From positions 5,358,995-5,422,994 of the forward strand of contig CM042163.1 of the NCBI GenBank assembly GCA_023376005.1: a stretch of DNA of 64,000 bases, written 5' to 3'. A program made the position numbers and the translations under genes. The DNA comes from Doryteuthis pealeii. Its lineage: Eukaryota; Mollusca; Cephalopoda; Myopsida; Loliginidae. The notes beneath the pieces were generated by a model. It worked only from the letters and a program-made list of their open reading frames with translations, was not told where the DNA came from and ran no database searches. This document shows positions 43,386 to 52,033 of the stretch, piece by piece; the stretch's first letter is position 1; each line of letters starts with the position of its first letter.

Positions 43386-43850
43386 CAACCCTGTCGGCTG
43401 GGGCTTTAGAATACACCGACTGCACCTCTGCAAAGGGGTACCCCCCCCCAAATAGGGTTACCTGTTCGCCGCGGGTGGCGTCTCGAAATGCGTAAGGATG
43501 GAAACCAGGTAGTTGAGCAGCCCATGATATGCAACACTCCACTTTGGCCGTTACTTAGGATAGACGGGCGGGTGGAGAGGCCCCCTCCGATCAATCGGCT
43601 GGTCACGTCAAGCCCTAGCATCTATATGATTGCCCCAACCTTATTGCCCTTTTTATCATATATGCACAGGAAGGCGATGGCTGAGGATCTTAATGTCCTG
43701 GGTATGACGTTAAACTCTATCTGATGCTGAGGTTCCAATTCTGGAGCTCTGGGGGAATGTGGAGTACCCCTTCATCACCATTACCTCCAGATCCATTCTG
43801 ACCCGGAGTGGTAGTACCTGTTAGGGTACTATTTATGGGTTGAATAGAAA
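43386..43850 (+). mobile_element. repeat A, near full length
   Basis: From CCCTGTCGGCTGGGGC through GCACCTCTGCAAAGGGGTA, GGTCACGTCAAGCCCTAGCA and GGTATGACGTTAAACTCTAT to GGTACTATTTATGGGTTGAA. It lacks only the 3' GCCGTAAAACC end. Short ORFs on both strands inside it are not conserved between copies. Confidence 0.85.
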
Positions 43851-44164
43851 ATGATGAATGTAAATAAAAATGTGTTTAAAAGTGAGTTTAAAAAAAAAAA
43901 TTTGATAATTTTAATTTTTAATAATTGTAATTCAATTTTCTTGACAATTAAAGATACCTATGATTTATTATTTCAAGTTGCATATTATACAATTCAAACG
44001 GATATTATTAGGTATTATTTATTACCAAAGTCAACAGCACTATAACCAAAAATAAAATTGTACAAATATCTTATTTTAATGGAGATTCGGTGTCTGTCTG
44101 TAACTGAATCTACGTCACTTAGATGATTATCTAATGTATAGTCGATATCAATTATATATATATT
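43851..44164. other. no gene seen; repeat B fragment
   Basis: AATGGAGATTCGGTGTCTGT at about 44078 begins a short repeat B piece. Confidence 0.5.
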
Positions 44165-44401
44165 TTGAATGCAAAAGATATGAAACCGATTGAAATTTAT
44201 CGCCAATTTACGGAAGTGTATGGCGAGTTGTGCATGGATGTCAAAATGTCCGCAAGTGGTGATGGGAGTTTGCAACGACGACGAGTTTCAACGCTTCCTA
44301 AACGATATTATGACAAGTTGATATTACATGGGCATAAAAGAAAAATGACACAGCGACTAGAAAAAGGCATCGACCGAAATGGCGATTATGTAGAAAGATA
44401 G
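44165..44401 (+). pseudogene. miniature mariner transposase ORF (N and C ends joined)
   Basis: A 78-codon frame from ATG near a TTTTGAATGC context. It starts KDMKPIEIYRQFTEVYGELC, the N-terminal helix-turn-helix block typical of mariner transposases (usual form: ...IEIYRQ...VYGE..MS). After about 15 unfamiliar residues it ends RLEKGIDRNGDYVER, like the usual mariner C-terminus (R..KCI...GDYVE). The whole DD(34)D catalytic domain is missing, yet the frame is open. I see no clear terminal inverted repeats. It may be a deletion derivative that could still make a short DNA-binding peptide, but that is inference. Confidence 0.65.
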
Positions 44402-44478
44402 AAAACATATCAAGACTTTAAAATAAAACATCATTGTCAATAAACAATAAATGTTCCTGCAATTTCTAAACATTTTTG

Positions 44479-44481
<3 letters not shown>

Positions 44482-44524
<43 letters not shown>
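44482..44524. repeat. (AC)n-(AT)n microsatellite
   Basis: AC run then AT run. Confidence 0.95.
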
Positions 44525-44573
44525 GAGAGTACACAAACAGTTTGTTTGAGATGGCGGTAGCCGACAATTTTTA

Positions 44574-44768
44574 GGAGAATATGTGCTTAATTGAAGTCAT
44601 ACCTAATTTGAAAATTAATTAGTTGATAATTAATGAATTAGGCGAATATATATGTTCAAATGTAAGGCGTAAACAAATCAAGAAAAAGTCGATCTCTGTA
44701 TGTACATTTCAGCATATTATGCCTCATCAGCAAATTAGGTATGACTTCAATTAAGCACACATTCTCCC
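44574..44768. mobile_element. inverted-repeat element carrying a hammerhead motif
   Basis: AGGAGAATATGTGCTTAATT plus GAAGTCATACCTAATTTG (44574-44612) is inverted at 44731-44768. The ribozyme-like motif lies just inside the right arm on the minus strand. (TA)n tracts lie on both outer sides (44506-44524 and 44770-44822). Confidence 0.8.
44695..44734 (-). ncRNA. hammerhead-ribozyme-like motif 3
   Basis: Minus strand: core CTGATGA (44730-44724). Stem II GGCAT/ATGCT closes AAT with five pairs including one G-U (44723-44711), directly after the core with no extra base. GAAA is 44710-44707. Stem III is A-U, U-A, G-C around TA; the site is ATA with the cut after 44699. Stem I is TTTG (44734-44731) with CAGA (44698-44695), four pairs including one G-U. 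Every conserved core base is present in a very compact motif. Confidence 0.65.

Positions 44769-44769
<1 letters not shown>

Positions 44770-44822
<53 letters not shown>
44770..44822. repeat. (AT)n microsatellite
   Basis: AT run with one TAAT break. Confidence 0.95.
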
Positions 44823-44826
<4 letters not shown>

Positions 44827-45001
44827 AATATACCAAGCGTGTTGGTAGATCCTTGCGGAGAGAAAAACCTGGCAGAGAGTTTGATTGTAAAAATATACTA
44901 CCAAACATTAACCAGGAAAAAAAAAATTTTGAAAAAAGAAAAGACCAAGATATTCTTACCAACAAAAAAATATCTATTGGTATAGTATTTGGCCAAAAGA
45001 A

Positions 45002-45053
45002 AAAAACAATTTATATGTATATATATGTATATAAGATATATATATATATATTC
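45002..45053. repeat. ATGTATAT-rich tract
   Basis: Imperfect TATA/TGTA simple sequence. Confidence 0.8.
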
Positions 45054-45113
45054 ATATAACCGCTAGGAGAAGCTAATCTGTAAAAAGTGCTCGATACCTA
45101 AGTAGAGCCAAGT

Positions 45114-45253
45114 AATAAAGATAATCTACTGAGTCAGACGAACCTAATATTAGTTTCGCATAAAGCTCTTCAGGGCTAAAATCTGACTCAGATTTTGGCC
45201 CTGAAGAGCTTTATGCGAAACTAATAGTAGGTTCATCTGACTCAGTAGATTAT

Positions 45254-45290
<37 letters not shown>
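45114..45290. mobile_element. near-perfect palindrome carrying a hammerhead motif, beside (TA)n
   Basis: Arms of about 68 bases (45114-45182 and 45190-45258) begin and end ATAAAGATAATCTACTGAGT / ACTCAGTAGATTATCTTTAT, with only a few mismatches and a TCTGACTCAGA centre. A (TA)n tract follows (45255-45288). The plus-strand right arm holds motif 4; the minus-strand left arm holds the same motif with the site base changed. Confidence 0.9.
45188..45240 (+). ncRNA. hammerhead-ribozyme-like motif 4 (cleanest)
   Basis: Core CTGAAGA at 45201-45207. Stem II is GC (45208-45209) with GC (45215-45216) around TTTAT, with no extra base after the core. GAAA is 45217-45220. Stem III is only A-U and C-G around TAATA (45220-45228). 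The site is GTA with the cut after 45229. Stem I is GGCC (45197-45200) with GGTT (45230-45233), then an internal loop, then TCAGA (45188-45192) with TCTGA (45236-45240). Internal loops in stem I are usual in natural hammerheads. The reduced stem III is as described for Penelope-associated hammerheads. Confidence 0.7.
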
Positions 45291-45295
<5 letters not shown>

Positions 45296-45354
45296 ATAAA
45301 CTGCCGTGCGAAAAATAAATAGAAAATTGAAGAAATAAAGAAAGCCGTACACTG

Positions 45355-45410
45355 GATGGTTTCGTCTTTCTTCATTTGGAGAAACTGACTCATCCGGATG
45401 ATGTAGATGA
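45355..45410 (-). other. degenerate hammerhead-like sequence
   Basis: Minus strand: CGGATGA in place of CUGANGA, GTC...GAC as stem II, GAAAC and a GTA triplet. One core base is changed and stem I is absent, so I read it as a relic. Confidence 0.3.
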
Positions 45411-46400
45411 TGTAGCGTAGTTGGAACAGACATGGGAACAGGATGTAATTAATCCTGATAAAGTTTTGAGTACCAGAAAAAAAAGGGAACAGTCTATTTC
45501 TGTGTGGCAATTCTTCTTTTTTTTTTTTGCCCGGGAAAATGTAGCAAAAGCAAAATAAGAAATGTTAAATTCCGAGCAGACTGTAATCTAATGAGATGGA
45601 AAAACCAAAAATTGTAGATAAAAGTGGAAAGTCACTACAATTATGGGGATGACGTACGATTGGTCAGCACAAAGCGAGAAGTAGAGTGCGAGAAAGAGAG
45701 AGTGATGAGTTGGAGTCTGGTCTGAGTTGATGTAGAGGACAGACGTAAGATGAGTGTCTGTTCTCCAAGGCATTTTTACTTGGAGGTAAAATAAAATATG
45801 AGCTCTGAAAAAACAAACAAACAAGAAACAAAAGACAACAACAAACAAACAAACAAACAAACAAAAAACAAGTACGTTTTGTGCTTGTTATTAAAAACTA
45901 AGCAACGACACAAGAGGAAACACCCAAAAGATTCCCAAGTTATTTCCAGGCTCAAAGAACAGTCGAAAATGCCACCCCAACAACCGATCAAGAAATAACA
46001 GCTACTCCAGTCCAGAACGGCAGACAACCACCAGATCCCGGCCAAGAGAATAGTTGAATAGTAAGAAGATAATTATACAATTATGATTATCACATTTCCC
46101 ACTCCTTTCAATGGAATTCCGCTATGCAACACAGACATCAACAACACATTATCATTGTTGGTATCAACAGGCGACGCAACAACGGGACCCGTCGGTGAAT
46201 GACACGGAGACCAACTACCCGATAAAGAGGAATATTGTGTCAGGTCACATCCTAACCATAACCGTTAGTATCGCTCAATCAGTCAGAAAGAAATTCTTTT
46301 TTGGCGCCAAGAAGGAGCTTTTTTCTCTGCGCATGCCCAGAGGGTTCTTCATGTTTGTGGCATCCTGGGAATTTTTAAAAAAATTTCTTATCTTATTTTA
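45411..46400. other. unassigned; possible LTR-retroelement leader
   Basis: (CAAA)n at 45843-45866. 45875-46060 shares TTATTAAAAACTAA and GACACAAG words and an A-rich leader style with 17960-18180. The 96-codon frame at 46111-46401 matches no family I know. Confidence 0.3.
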
Positions 46401-46404
46401 ATCC

Positions 46405-46650
46405 CAACAAACATGAAGATGACGGTGGTACTAATTGTAGTAGGAGTCCTTGGAACAGTCCCCCAAAGGTTAGTAAAAGAGGGGGGGAATGAGGATAAGA
46501 TGAAGAATTGATATTATCGAGACCACAGCAAAATTAGCTAGAATCCATAAAAGAGTCCTGGAGATTTTCTTTCATCCAGACTTCAATGAAGAAACAGTTT
46601 TTAGAGTTGGCGTGAAAAACTTACAAAGCGTCGAATAATAATAACAACAA
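46405..46650 (+). mobile_element. LINE-a 3' fragment, degraded
   Basis: NMKMTVVLIVVGVLGTVPQR in one frame matches the VIPIVIGALGTVP block of LINE-a at 51190-51240. A decayed ILRRVLE-like stretch, a 3' UTR and an (AAT)n tail at 46636 follow. Multiple stops. Confidence 0.8.
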
Positions 46651-46699
46651 AGAAAGACATGGAATTTGAAAAGAAAAAAAAAAGATGGAAAACTTCCCG

Positions 46700-47228
46700 A
46701 GTTTTGATTTTGGGTAATTTATGAGGAAGTGCGTCCCGGTCTCCTGCCTCAGAAATTGCTACCCGGTGACTATTAAAATAACGTCCCCAGCTATGTCAGT
46801 GTTACTTGAAAGAAAACAACCAGCTTAGGGCGTTAAATGTATTTTAGAGGGGGGGGGGCTTCTCTTTTTTGGCGTTATTCTTATTTATTTATCGTAATTT
46901 GTTGTAATTCTTGTTTAGATATGAAGATGGATATATAGTTTGGAATAGACTGAGATAGATAGATAAACAAACAAAATAATATAGATAGATATGAACAAAT
47001 GGAGATAGATATTTTCGACAAGTAAATGTATTTGGGGGGGGGGGTCACTTCTTTTTTTGTCGTAATTCTTGTTTATTTAAACTAAAAACAAGACATTAAA
47101 CAAACATGAATAAAAGAAAATCTGAGACGACATAGCTGGGGACGTTATTTTAATAGTCACCGGGTAGCAATTTCTGAGGCAGGAGACTGGGACGCACTTC
47201 CTCATAAATTACCTGATTTTGTTTTCTT
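46700..47228. mobile_element. inverted-repeat element with ~100-base arms
   Basis: 46700-46798 and 47129-47228 are inverted copies: ATTTATGAGGAAGTGCGTCC, TCTCCTGCCTCAGAAATTGC, TAAAATAACGTCCCCAGCTA. The ~330-base spacer has two related blocks, each a G-run followed by TTCTT(T)TTTGGCG or TCGTAATTCTTG (46848 and 47031). No ORF. Confidence 0.85.
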
Positions 47229-47952
47229 GTTGAAGATGAAATTCATTTTAATTTAGTCAACATTTTAAACGGCAGTTGATCCCGACAGAAATACAAAAAT
47301 AAAAAATCCAGGGAAACTTTTTTTCTCTATTTTTCTATGTTCTCCAAATATTTTGTCTTGTTTGAGAAATGCATCGTCCATCTTAAACATTTCCTGCTTT
47401 TCTGGATTTGCGTTTTTGAAAGAAATGTTTCATTTCCCATCCGGAATAGTTTAATTAACTTAATTAAATTAAATCGGGTAATTAAGACACATCATAATAG
47501 AGATTCACAAATCCCGACAACATTTTTACGGGTTGAATAAGTTGATTCGCTACAAAAAAAGAAAGAAGGAGTCGCTCGTTATTTTTCTTTTTTTTCTTCA
47601 TCTCTTCTTGCAAATTCTTGATGGAATGAAAAAGAAAATCAAAATGAAAATTCTTTTCCTCGTGGAAATGAAAATGATGCCCAGATAATGGCGTCTGAAG
47701 AACTCATTCCCAACATCAGGCAATTTTAAACTGGGAGGCAAAAAGAAATGGTTTTGTTTTTCTTCTTCTGTATCCAACGATTTTGTAATGAAAGCCAACA
47801 TCTACAAAGAGGGTGGGGTGGGGGTGCGTGGGGTGGGGGGTTGCCGGATGGGAAAATAGTTTCATACTGATGCGGGTAAAACAAACTTTTTTTTTTTCTT
47901 ATCGTTATATCTGGCATCTTATTTCGTTTCTCACTCAATCTTCGCATCCTTT

Positions 47953-47956
<4 letters not shown>
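47229..47956. other. no gene seen
   Basis: T-rich and A-rich stretches; a G-rich patch at 47808-47850. Confidence 0.4.
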
Positions 47957-48015
<59 letters not shown>

Positions 48016-48118
48016 GAGAGAGAGGGAGAGGGGGAGAGAGAAAAGAGAGAGAGAAATAGAAAGACAGAGAGGAGAGGGAGAGAGAGAGAGAAGAGTGATA
48101 GATTGAGAGAGATAGTGA

Positions 48119-48185
<67 letters not shown>

Positions 48186-48341
48186 CGTCAGACAGACAGA
48201 CAGACAGACAGAGAGAAAGAGTGATAGATTGAGAGAGATAGTGAGAAAGAGAGAGGGGGAGAGAGTGAAAAAAGAGAGAGAGAAAGAGAGAGAAAGAGTG
48301 TGTGTGTGTGAGAGAGAGGGAAATAGATAGATAGATAGATA

Positions 48342-48425
<84 letters not shown>
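47957..48425. repeat. complex GA-rich satellite (GAGA, GACA, GATA)
   Basis: (GA)n at 47957-48011 and 48125-48182, (GACA)n at 48187-48211, (GATA)n at about 48325-48357, (GA)n at 48357-48423. AGTGATAGATTGAGAGAGATAG recurs at about 48095 and 48219. Long ORFs on both strands (SLSLSL and ERERER) are artefacts. Confidence 0.95.
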
Positions 48426-48426
<1 letters not shown>

Positions 48427-48773
48427 GAGACCCTCTTACCAATTCTCATAGAAAACTGGAAACATCTAAAATTGCAGACGGAATATTTTCTAACGACGAA
48501 ACTTGCACAGAATTTTGCGTTTATTATTTACAACCAAATATAAAATATTTTCATAACTTAGTTAAGTCTGCCACAAGGCCCTGGCACTTAAGCGTCCAAT
48601 GGGGATTGAATCTCATACCAATGGAATTTTCGACTGAAACTTTTGGTTTTGGAAAGAAAAGAAGTTGTAATAATTCGAACATTTTCTTTGATAATTTTCT
48701 TGAAATTCTAATGAACAACTGACTCTACCATTTTGCACGTGCCGTTCTCTTAATTACAAAAATGAAGATATTA
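48426..48773. other. no gene seen; tRNA-like word
   Basis: GGGGATTGAATCTCATACC near 48601 resembles an inverted B box of a tRNA-SINE, but no A box is evident. Confidence 0.35.
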
Positions 48774-49587
48774 TCTATCCACATATAAAGGGCAGTTGCT
48801 GTGTATGTATGTATGTCTAGAGGAAACTTCGAAAATAAAACAATTAACGTCTAAGTAAATATATTAACACATTCACTATCACCAGATCTTGCTTTTTGAG
48901 AAAAAATAATAATGAAGAATTGATTTATATTCGTGAAGATAATTAAATAAAATTTGAATGATACCAGCATGGATTTTTTTTGTTGCATTTAATGTTTTAA
49001 ATAGGAGACAAAATTCTTTTCTTTTCAGAGTGACTGTGTAGGGGATTATCTTCCCTTTGCCTGGAAGAGTTATCTTCCCGCTGCGTTGCCGTTTGTTCCC
49101 ACTAGGGGACCTCTGGTATTTAAGCGCCTGATTTGAACTTGTCTTCATCTTTTAGCTGGATCTTCTCAACGAACTACTATGGGCTAGAGTCTATCTACCC
49201 CCCTTCTCGGTGGGGCTTTTGCCCCCCCCCTTACATTACTGTAAGTTTTATACAGCATGGACTATCCTTTAGTTCCATGTCTGTAACATTTATATTTTAT
49301 GTACATTTGGGTATCTCGTTTATACCTAAATATTGTATCTTGTATTTACCATTCATGAATGTTCCTTTTTACCCTACTCTTGTATCTCATGTATCTTATT
49401 GTTACCATGTGCTGTACACTATTAAATGTTTTGTCCACAAAACGTGTCGGAGTTGTTATTTAATTGATAACTTTTTACGTATGGATTTTAATGGGGGCAT
49501 CCAACTTGCAGTTAAGTAATAATGGATCTTTCTTGTCCCCTCCCCTCCCCCTCCTCTACCCAGGCGACGCCGGGTAGTCACCTCTAG
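48774..49587 (+). mobile_element. non-autonomous Helitron broken by an LTR
   Basis: Starts TCTATCCACATATAAAGGGC and ends with the hairpin TACCCAGGCGACGCCGGGTA (49557-49576), then GTCACCTCTAG followed by T. The flanks are A and T as expected for Helitron insertion. It matches 22436-23068 (opposite strand) along its length: AAACTTCGAAAAT, GATTTATATTCGTGAAGATA, CCAGCATGGATTTTTTT, AAGTAATAATGGATCT. Its middle is replaced by the LTR at 49037-49471. No Rep or helicase frame. Confidence 0.85.
49037..49471 (+). mobile_element. LTR inserted in the Helitron
   Basis: TGTAGGGGATTATCTTCCC start, GGTATTTAAGCGCCTGATTT (TATA-like), TCTCGGTGGGGCTTTTGCCC, ATTCATGAATGT, TATTAAATGTTTTG and GTGTCGGAGTTGTTATTT. 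Same family as 40567-41051 and 61362-61742. Compared with the intact Helitron copy, about 20 target bases are missing, so no target duplication is visible and the right end is approximate. The 128-codon ORF inside it is not a gene. Confidence 0.8.
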
Positions 49588-49645
49588 TTTTCTTATAAAT
49601 CACTAAGTGATTCATTTGTCAATTGCATTGTTAAAAGTATTTATT

Positions 49646-49932
49646 TACCCCGCATCCCACTTATGCAGGTATGACACAAGGTTTTTTTAATGTGGAACCA
49701 CTCACGAACCGAAGCTCATGGGATGGTAGGCACAAAAATGCGTAGATCCCGTCGCCATTACCCCTCAAGGGGGGGCACCTCAGCTACTGGGCAATAAATC
49801 CAGCCCAGCCCCTTTAAATCAAGGGGCGGGTGTTGAACGAGAGAGGGAGTGGGTGGCCCGATAGGATCACACCATTAATTACTTTACCGAAGTGGCCGAA
49901 GCCGCTAGACACATGACATAGAGCCCAAAATC
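49646..49932. mobile_element. repeat D, copy 2
   Basis: CCCACTTATGCAGGTATGAC, ACCGAAGCTCATGGGATGGT, GTAGATCCCGTCGCCATTAC, GGGCAATAAATCCAGCCCAG and GGCCGAAGCCGCTAGACAC. In tandem with copy 3. Confidence 0.8.
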
Positions 49933-50228
49933 TCTATGTCAGGTAAGGGTATTTGCCTCATACCCCACTTGTATGGGCTGGGCACAAGGCCTCGTTTTAA
50001 CGTGGGCCCACCCACAAGCCGAAGCTCATGAGTGGAAAGAACAAAAATTGCGTCGATCCCCTCGGCATTCCCCCTCAAGGGGGGTGCCTCAGGCACTGGG
50101 CAATAAACCCAGCCCTTCCCCAAGGGAGCAGGTATTGCCTGGGGGGAAAGCCCCCCTGGGATCGACGCTATGATTTGTTACTTAACCTGGCCGAAGCCAC
50201 TGGACCCCAGCCGAGGCTGAGAATTCAG
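49933..50228. mobile_element. repeat D, copy 3
   Basis: Same order as copy 2. TCAGGTAAG..TATT at both ends (49938 and 50226) may be its target duplication. Open frames inside (for example 50028-50273) are repeat readings. Confidence 0.8.
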
Positions 50229-50599
50229 GTAAGTATTGCCACTGTTAAAAGTAAAAGTTTTCTGTATTTGTAATGACAGCCATTTTGTGGCCATCATTGA
50301 GTTTTTCATCTGAAAACGAAACTGCTAAACTGCTATTGATTTCTTGTTGATTGTCCAACTGATATTTTAACTGCAGAAGAAAAAAAAACAAACAAACATT
50401 GACTTGACTTTTTGAAAACAGCCGCTTGGTTAATAATTAAACAGGGATTATTTTGAAGTTGATTTTAGTCGTGTTTATGATATCTATCCCGGATAGATAA
50501 AAGTCCGGATAGATAAAAGGCCGGATATCAAATGCCAATTTTTAAGGCATGAAACCTTTACTCTTTTATGCTAAAAACTCAGTCAAACTTGGTAAATAT
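50229..50599. other. no gene seen
   Basis: GGATAGATAAAAGTCCGGAT and its neighbour form a short tandem (50492-50525). Otherwise unassigned. Confidence 0.4.
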
Positions 50600-51440
50600 C
50601 TATGAAATATAATAATATGAATGAAGATGTAAATTTTGGAGAGAAAACATTGCTTAAATATTTCTTACCTAATTCCATTCAAGATGACGTGAAGATGGGT
50701 AAGAAGGGGAAACTTCAAGACCGAATCTCTTTTAACACCATCACAAAATAATGTCAAAAGAGACATTTTATATCAAAAGTAAAATTGATAATATACAAGA
50801 GAATAGTAAGTGTCGGTTGTGTGGAGACAAAGATGAAACAGTTAATCAAATGATAAATGAATGAGAAAACTTGCACATAAGGAGTACAAGACGAGGCACG
50901 ACTGGGCGGGAAAGGTGATCCACTTGAAATTAGGCAAGAGATTAGAATTTGACCATAATAGTAAATTGTATATACACAAACCAGAATCTATCCTAGAGAA
51001 TAGACGCATAAAATTATCTGGGATTTTGAGATACGAACGGATCACTGAATACGCGCAGATGACCTAATCTAGTATTCATTAAAAAGAAGAACCTTTAATC
51101 TAGTGGACTGCTGTTCCAGCGGACCACAAAATGAAAATAAAAGAAATGAGAAGATAGACAAATACTTGGATCTTATCAGAGAGCTGAATGTGACGGTAAT
51201 ACCAATTGTAATTGGCGCACTTGGAATGGTCCCCAATGGCTTGGAATGTAAACTAGAGGAATTGGAATTCAGAGGAAGAATTGAGGCCATCCAGATAACA
51301 GCATTGTTAAGATCAGCTAGAATACTCAGAAGAATCCTGGAGGCCTGATGAGACTAGCTGTCACCAAGACTCCAGTTAGAAACTAATAGTTTAAAACGAG
51401 CGCGAAAAACAAAAGATGAACTGAAATAATAATAAATAAT
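50600..51440 (+). mobile_element. LINE-a C-terminal region, copy 1 (zinc knuckle and endonuclease-like)
   Basis: Pieces in changing frames read CRLCGDKDETVNQMINE (a C..C...H..C-type knuckle, about 50805-50865), KLAHKEYKTRHDWAGKVIHL, KRLEFDHNSKLYIHKPES, a gap, then DKYLDLIRELNVTVIPIVIG, ALGMVPNGLECKLEELEFRG and IQITALLRSARILRRILEA. This is the C-terminal region of a widespread invertebrate LINE whose tail resembles the restriction-like endonuclease class. It ends with an (AAT)n tail near 51430. Several frameshifts and stops; no RT upstream. Confidence 0.85.
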
Positions 51441-51989
51441 AATCTATTATAACTGTCATGATTTTATGTTTATTAACCTCAATTATTAATAAAATGTTTT
51501 ACATTATTAATACTGTTAACTATGTCTACATACTGACAACATGCAATTATATATTATACAACAAAATAGCGGTTTACAGCGAACGGGGAGGCTAATTTGC
51601 ATATCATATTTAAAAAATCGAATTTAATAATATGTGCTTAGTATTATTGATTTCTAACTGTTTGTTTTATTTTAATGAATATAAGCAAAAATCTCTTCAA
51701 GAATCTTAAATGAAATCCATTAACAAGAAAAAATAACTGTCATTTTATTCTTACTTTCTCTTTTAACTAAAAACTTAAATTAGAAAAAGTAACAATGAAG
51801 ACGAGAGTGATGGAGAGTAAGTTTCAATTGTTCCATTTTTTATTATACTCCTCTGTTTCAATCTTTATTATACTCCCTCTGTTTCAAATTTTTCTGTATT
51901 CTAATTTAGTTCATTAGCCTTTCTAATTAATACAATATTTTATTACATTAAACTTAAATACTTGCCGGAGGGTGCTATATTTGCTAGTA
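51441..51989. other. no gene seen; repeat B pieces
   Basis: 51590-51680 matches repeat B (GGCTAATTTGCATATCA, TATTGATTTCTAA). TTATACTCC(T)CTGTTTCAAT is duplicated at 51843 and 51871. The repeat B end CTTAAATACTTGCCGGAGGG plus TGCTATATTTGCTAG is at 51955-51989. Confidence 0.5.
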
Positions 51990-52032
51990 ATAATAATAAT
52001 AATAATAATATAATAATAATAATAATAATAAT
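51990..52032. repeat. (AAT)n microsatellite
   Basis: About 14 AAT units with one break. Confidence 0.95.
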
Positions 52033-52033
52033 G

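Noticed and set aside
47931..48449. 172-codon minus-strand ORF rich in Ser-Leu
   Set aside because: It is a reading of (GA)n/(CT)n simple sequence; all frames of such repeats stay open.
49133..49519. 128-codon plus-strand ORF
   Set aside because: Lies inside the LTR at 49037-49471 and is not kept in the two other LTR copies.
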